Shown: positions 5,729-7,329 of the stretch, piece after piece
Position numbering within the stretch: the stretch's first letter is position 1
How the letters are laid out: each line of letters opens with the position of its first letter
NCBI GenBank assembly: GCA_028874675.1
Contig: JAPPJA010000344.1
Location: 1,642-8,970 of the forward strand
Length of the DNA stretch: 7,329 bases
Direction of reading: 5' to 3'
Source of the DNA: Chloroflexota bacterium
GTDB lineage: Bacteria > Chloroflexota > Dehalococcoidia > Lucifugimonadales > UBA3495
Notes under the pieces: generated by a model
What the model was told of the DNA's origin: nothing
The model's database searches: none
The model's input: the letters and a program-made list of their open reading frames with translations, nothing else
Translations under genes and position numbers: made by a program

Positions 5729-5971
5729 CTATGCCCTTAACGCATCAACAATCATTTCCAGCCGATTGATGAACCCCCCTGTTGCCGCGTCCGATGTGGC
5801 CGGCGGAAGCAACAGGTTATCCGGGTCTAGCTCCTTCGCCAATAGATCAGCAACTTGGCCCTTTTGGTCGCCGGGCAACGCGGAGCATATAATCGCTAAA
5901 GCCACAGTAAGGGCGTGTATTTGCCCTGCCAGGTATTCCAAGCCTTCCCTGTCATCCGAACTCGTCGTCAT
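5729..5971 (-). CDS. 80-residue protein of unknown function
   Basis: The ATG at 5971 has GGGAGG with 6 nt spacing (5978-5983), which is the best evidence that it is real. The protein starts MTTSSDDREGLEYLAGQIHA, then has a hydrophobic stretch ALTVALAIICSALP (residues 20-33) and a second likely helix (GFINRLEMIVDALRA, 66-80). The hydrophobic stretch is short and could be the core of a helical hairpin rather than a membrane segment. I do not recognise the family. Its 3' end is close to the transposase relic, so its original downstream neighbour may have been lost. Confidence 0.62.
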   Translation of the reverse strand: MTTSSDDREGLEYLAGQIHALTVALAIICSALPGDQKGQVADLLAKELDPDNLLLPPATSDAATGGFINRLEMIVDALRA

Positions 5972-5990
5972 ACAAGACCTCCCATGAGGT

Positions 5991-6010
5991 AAAAGCCGGC
6001 AAATGCTGGC
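5991..6010 (-). terminator. Weak intrinsic terminator candidate downstream of the tRNA-like gene
   Basis: On the minus strand GCCAGC-ATTT-GCCGGC forms a 6-bp stem with one A.C mismatch, followed by TTTT. It lies 76 bp past the 3' end of the tRNA-like sequence and just before the ribosome binding site of the 80-residue gene. The stem is short and the U-tract minimal. Confidence 0.25.
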
Positions 6011-6085
6011 GCCGCTTGCCCTTGCAGGATTGGGCGGGGCGTCTAGGTCTTGCCCGGTTCACCCGTTGGTTGGTATAGTCAGCGT

Positions 6086-6161
6086 TGGAGGCCAGAACTG
6101 GAATTGAACCCTGATAAAATGCTTGCGGGCCACTCGCCTGGACCAACTCGGCAATCGGGCC
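6086..6161 (-). tRNA. tRNA-Cys-like gene, degenerate (probable pseudo-tRNA)
   Basis: Read from 6161 down, the sequence has normal class I tRNA spacing: 73 nt plus encoded CCA (6086-6088). The acceptor stem GGCCCGA / TCTGGCC pairs at 6 of 7 positions. T8 is present. The D arm is GCCG-AGTTGGTCC-AGGC, with A14 and the GG pair in the loop. The T loop is TTCAATT. The discriminator base is T, which among bacterial tRNAs points to cysteine, and the run CCCGCAA contains GCA, the Cys anticodon. Defects: strict counting puts CGC rather than GCA at 34-36, position 33 is C instead of T, the anticodon stem pairs 4 of 5, and the T stem (CAGGG / CCAGT) pairs only 2 of 5. This reads as a decayed tRNA-Cys or one damaged by sequence errors. 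Confidence 0.55.
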
Positions 6162-6252
6162 TCCACACTCCATTTTACTCCCGTCCTCACCTGGGCCTGT
6201 CAAGGGGTGGCGCAGTTTTGGCCTTCTTTATTTGGTTCTGGTACCGGATATA

Positions 6253-6858
6253 ATGAAAGCCTGGTATCTACCCTTACTGTTCCTGTGTTTTGCGCTTGCG
6301 TGTTCCCCTGCTACCGGGGAGCCTACGGTGCGTCCCGCCCAGATTACCTTCACGGCCCCCACTCGCTTGCCCACGCCTATGTATACGCCCTTACCAACTT
6401 GGACGCCTTATGAGCAAGCACAAGCCTACTGTAAGGCATATGGTACCTTTAGGAAGCAAATTGACGCCGAGGCCTACCGCACCCAAGGCCCGAGCATCAA
6501 TCTCTTCTTGTGGGAACTCCAAGCCGGGTATGGAGACGACTTCGAAAGTTACTGCGCAAACGCCAATCCGCCACCGCTAAGGGAGTTCTTTGTTCAGATT
6601 CGACCGGAGACAAGGTTCGGTGTCTTCGAGGACGCAGACTTGGGGAGCAACGCCACGGCATGTCTGGATTTCTATTACGACATACACGGAGTCCTGCTCG
6701 TAACCTTGTCTAGCATAACGCAGGAGAAAACTTGGCTACCGACGTTTTTGAACGCCGTATCCCGGATTGACTTTGGCGGCGTGCAAAGCGGGCAGTTGAT
6801 TTCTGCTAGTATGGGCCAAATATGCCCAAGTATTATTGAATCCGCCCAACCCCAATGA
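6253..6858 (+). CDS. Putative lipoprotein of unknown function
   Basis: A 201-residue secreted protein. MKAWYLPLLFLCFALACSPA is a short signal peptide with a lipobox-like ALAC, so Cys17 would be lipidated and the protein anchored outside the cytoplasmic membrane. Residues 25-52 form a Thr/Pro-rich linker (LPTPMYTPLPTWTP), typical of surface proteins in Chloroflexota. The domain at 53-201 has four cysteines (60, 101, 137, 191) that could form two disulfides, and no motif I recognise. I chose ATG 6253 because the signal peptide starts there. A TTG at 6232 would add seven residues and spoil the signal peptide. No Shine-Dalgarno site is evident. It is the only intact plus-strand gene and has no operon partner in the window. 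Confidence 0.75.
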   Translation: MKAWYLPLLFLCFALACSPATGEPTVRPAQITFTAPTRLPTPMYTPLPTWTPYEQAQAYCKAYGTFRKQIDAEAYRTQGPSINLFLWELQAGYGDDFESYCANANPPPLREFFVQIRPETRFGVFEDADLGSNATACLDFYYDIHGVLLVTLSSITQEKTWLPTFLNAVSRIDFGGVQSGQLISASMGQICPSIIESAQPQ

Positions 6859-7329
6859 AATAGCAGATAGGAAACAAAGAAAAGGATTATGCTAGTATAC
6901 ATATTTACGTTGCTTTGTTTAACGCCGGTAAAGGTACCGAAGCGTTGATCATTTACACCTTCGAGGACTACTTGGGCGAAATCGGCGTGTGGGATTCTCG
7001 GGAGCAGTAAATTTCTGCACGGCAATCGGAACCCGAATTAATGGATGGGGCGTCCTTGCTTACAGGTTGGTGGCGGGAACGTCGCGTTTTCCTGACGCTG
7101 TATATGGAAAGTGCATAGTGTCTCTTTGCCTGTCCTCTGCCACACTGGACTTGCTGAGGGTGCTACATGCCCTTCTTCGGGCCATGCGTAACGCAGAATG
7201 GCTCAAATGGGAGGAACCGGATTGGGTTCTTTTGCGTGTATTTATCAGCCAAACAACTAGAATAGGTTACCAGAACACTAGTACTCAGTCAAACTTGTTG
7301 TGAGAGATAGGGTCTGGGGCTGGAATTCT
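6859..7329 (+). other. 471 bp without a convincing gene; short coding-like stretches only
   Basis: A 19-codon ORF starts at 6893 (MLVYIFTLLCLTPVKVPKR) behind a purine-rich AAAAGG. An overlapping frame ending in TAA at 7008-7010 reads ALIIYTFEDYLGEIGVWDSR but has no start codon in range. A 104-codon frame at 6989-7303 starts with GTG without a Shine-Dalgarno site and has unconvincing composition. These may be scraps of a degraded gene downstream of the lipoprotein gene; no family is recognisable and no terminator is obvious. Confidence 0.35.

Noticed and set aside
5952..6203. Minus-strand frame of 83 codons
   Set aside because: It runs through the tRNA-like gene and the start of the 80-residue gene and has no protein pattern.
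6249..6254. Perfect TATAAT as promoter of the lipoprotein gene
   Set aside because: It overlaps the ATG at 6253, so transcription would start after the start codon; no matching -35 box at 17 bp.
6675..7025. Minus-strand frame of 116 codons with a hydrophobic segment
   Set aside because: It is antisense to the lipoprotein 3' end; the hydrophobic stretch comes from AT-rich intergenic sequence and there is no clear ribosome binding site.
6989..7303. Plus-strand frame of 104 codons starting with GTG
   Set aside because: No Shine-Dalgarno site, unusual composition, and no recognisable pattern; kept only as part of the unassigned right-end region.

Overview
Probable source: an uncultured bacterium, most likely a Chloroflexota (Dehalococcoidia/SAR202-like). 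I infer this from memory of the winged-helix and replication-relaxation-type proteins at the left end, from small conserved proteins of the same style, and from a Thr/Pro-rich lipoprotein at the right end. No ribosomal or housekeeping gene is present to fix the taxonomy. The first ~90 bases are an extreme G/C run starting with 17 Gs. They look like a sequencing or contig-end artefact.

Layout. (1) 1-936, minus strand: two DNA-binding-type genes in tandem. A short HTH-like gene (597-936) is broken by a frameshift. A winged-helix replication-relaxation-type gene (1-534) runs off the window. (2) 937-1350: no gene seen; a perfect 15-bp palindrome is at 1104-1118. (3) 1351-4623, minus strand: a compact cluster of nuclease-like genes. 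In transcription order it holds a PD-(D/E)XK-type gene broken by a stop codon and a frameshift (3740-4623), an apparently intact PD-(D/E)XK nuclease with a RecB-like QxxxY motif and a non-ATG start (2801 to ~3730), a 10-codon ORF, a conserved small protein (2363-2731), and a DUF4268-type protein with a nuclease-like N-terminus (1351-2301). (4) 4790-5424, minus strand: a two-gene module of a small protein with an in-frame TAA and a clan AA (retropepsin-like) aspartic protease, joined by a TTGA stop/start overlap. (5) 5551-5711, plus strand: the frameshifted C-terminal relic of a DDE transposase. (6) 5729-5971, minus strand: an 80-residue protein of unknown function. (7) 6086-6161, minus strand: a tRNA-Cys-like gene of normal length with encoded CCA but defective stems. 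(8) 6253-6858, plus strand: a lipoprotein. (9) 6859-7329: no convincing gene.

How it fits together. Almost everything from 5971 down to 1351 is on the minus strand, with good Shine-Dalgarno sites and very short gaps or overlaps inside sub-blocks, so 4623 to 1351 reads as one operon. It carries three different proteins with PD-(D/E)XK-like cores and no visible helicase, methyltransferase or specificity subunit, which looks like accessory or defence-island material. Several members are damaged: a frameshift at ~885, TAG at 4324, a frameshift at ~4130, TAA at 5293, a shredded transposase and a decayed tRNA. Either this is a decaying island or the assembly contains many small errors. Reads are needed to decide, and this is the main caution for any reader. 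All family assignments are by eye; no database search was run.
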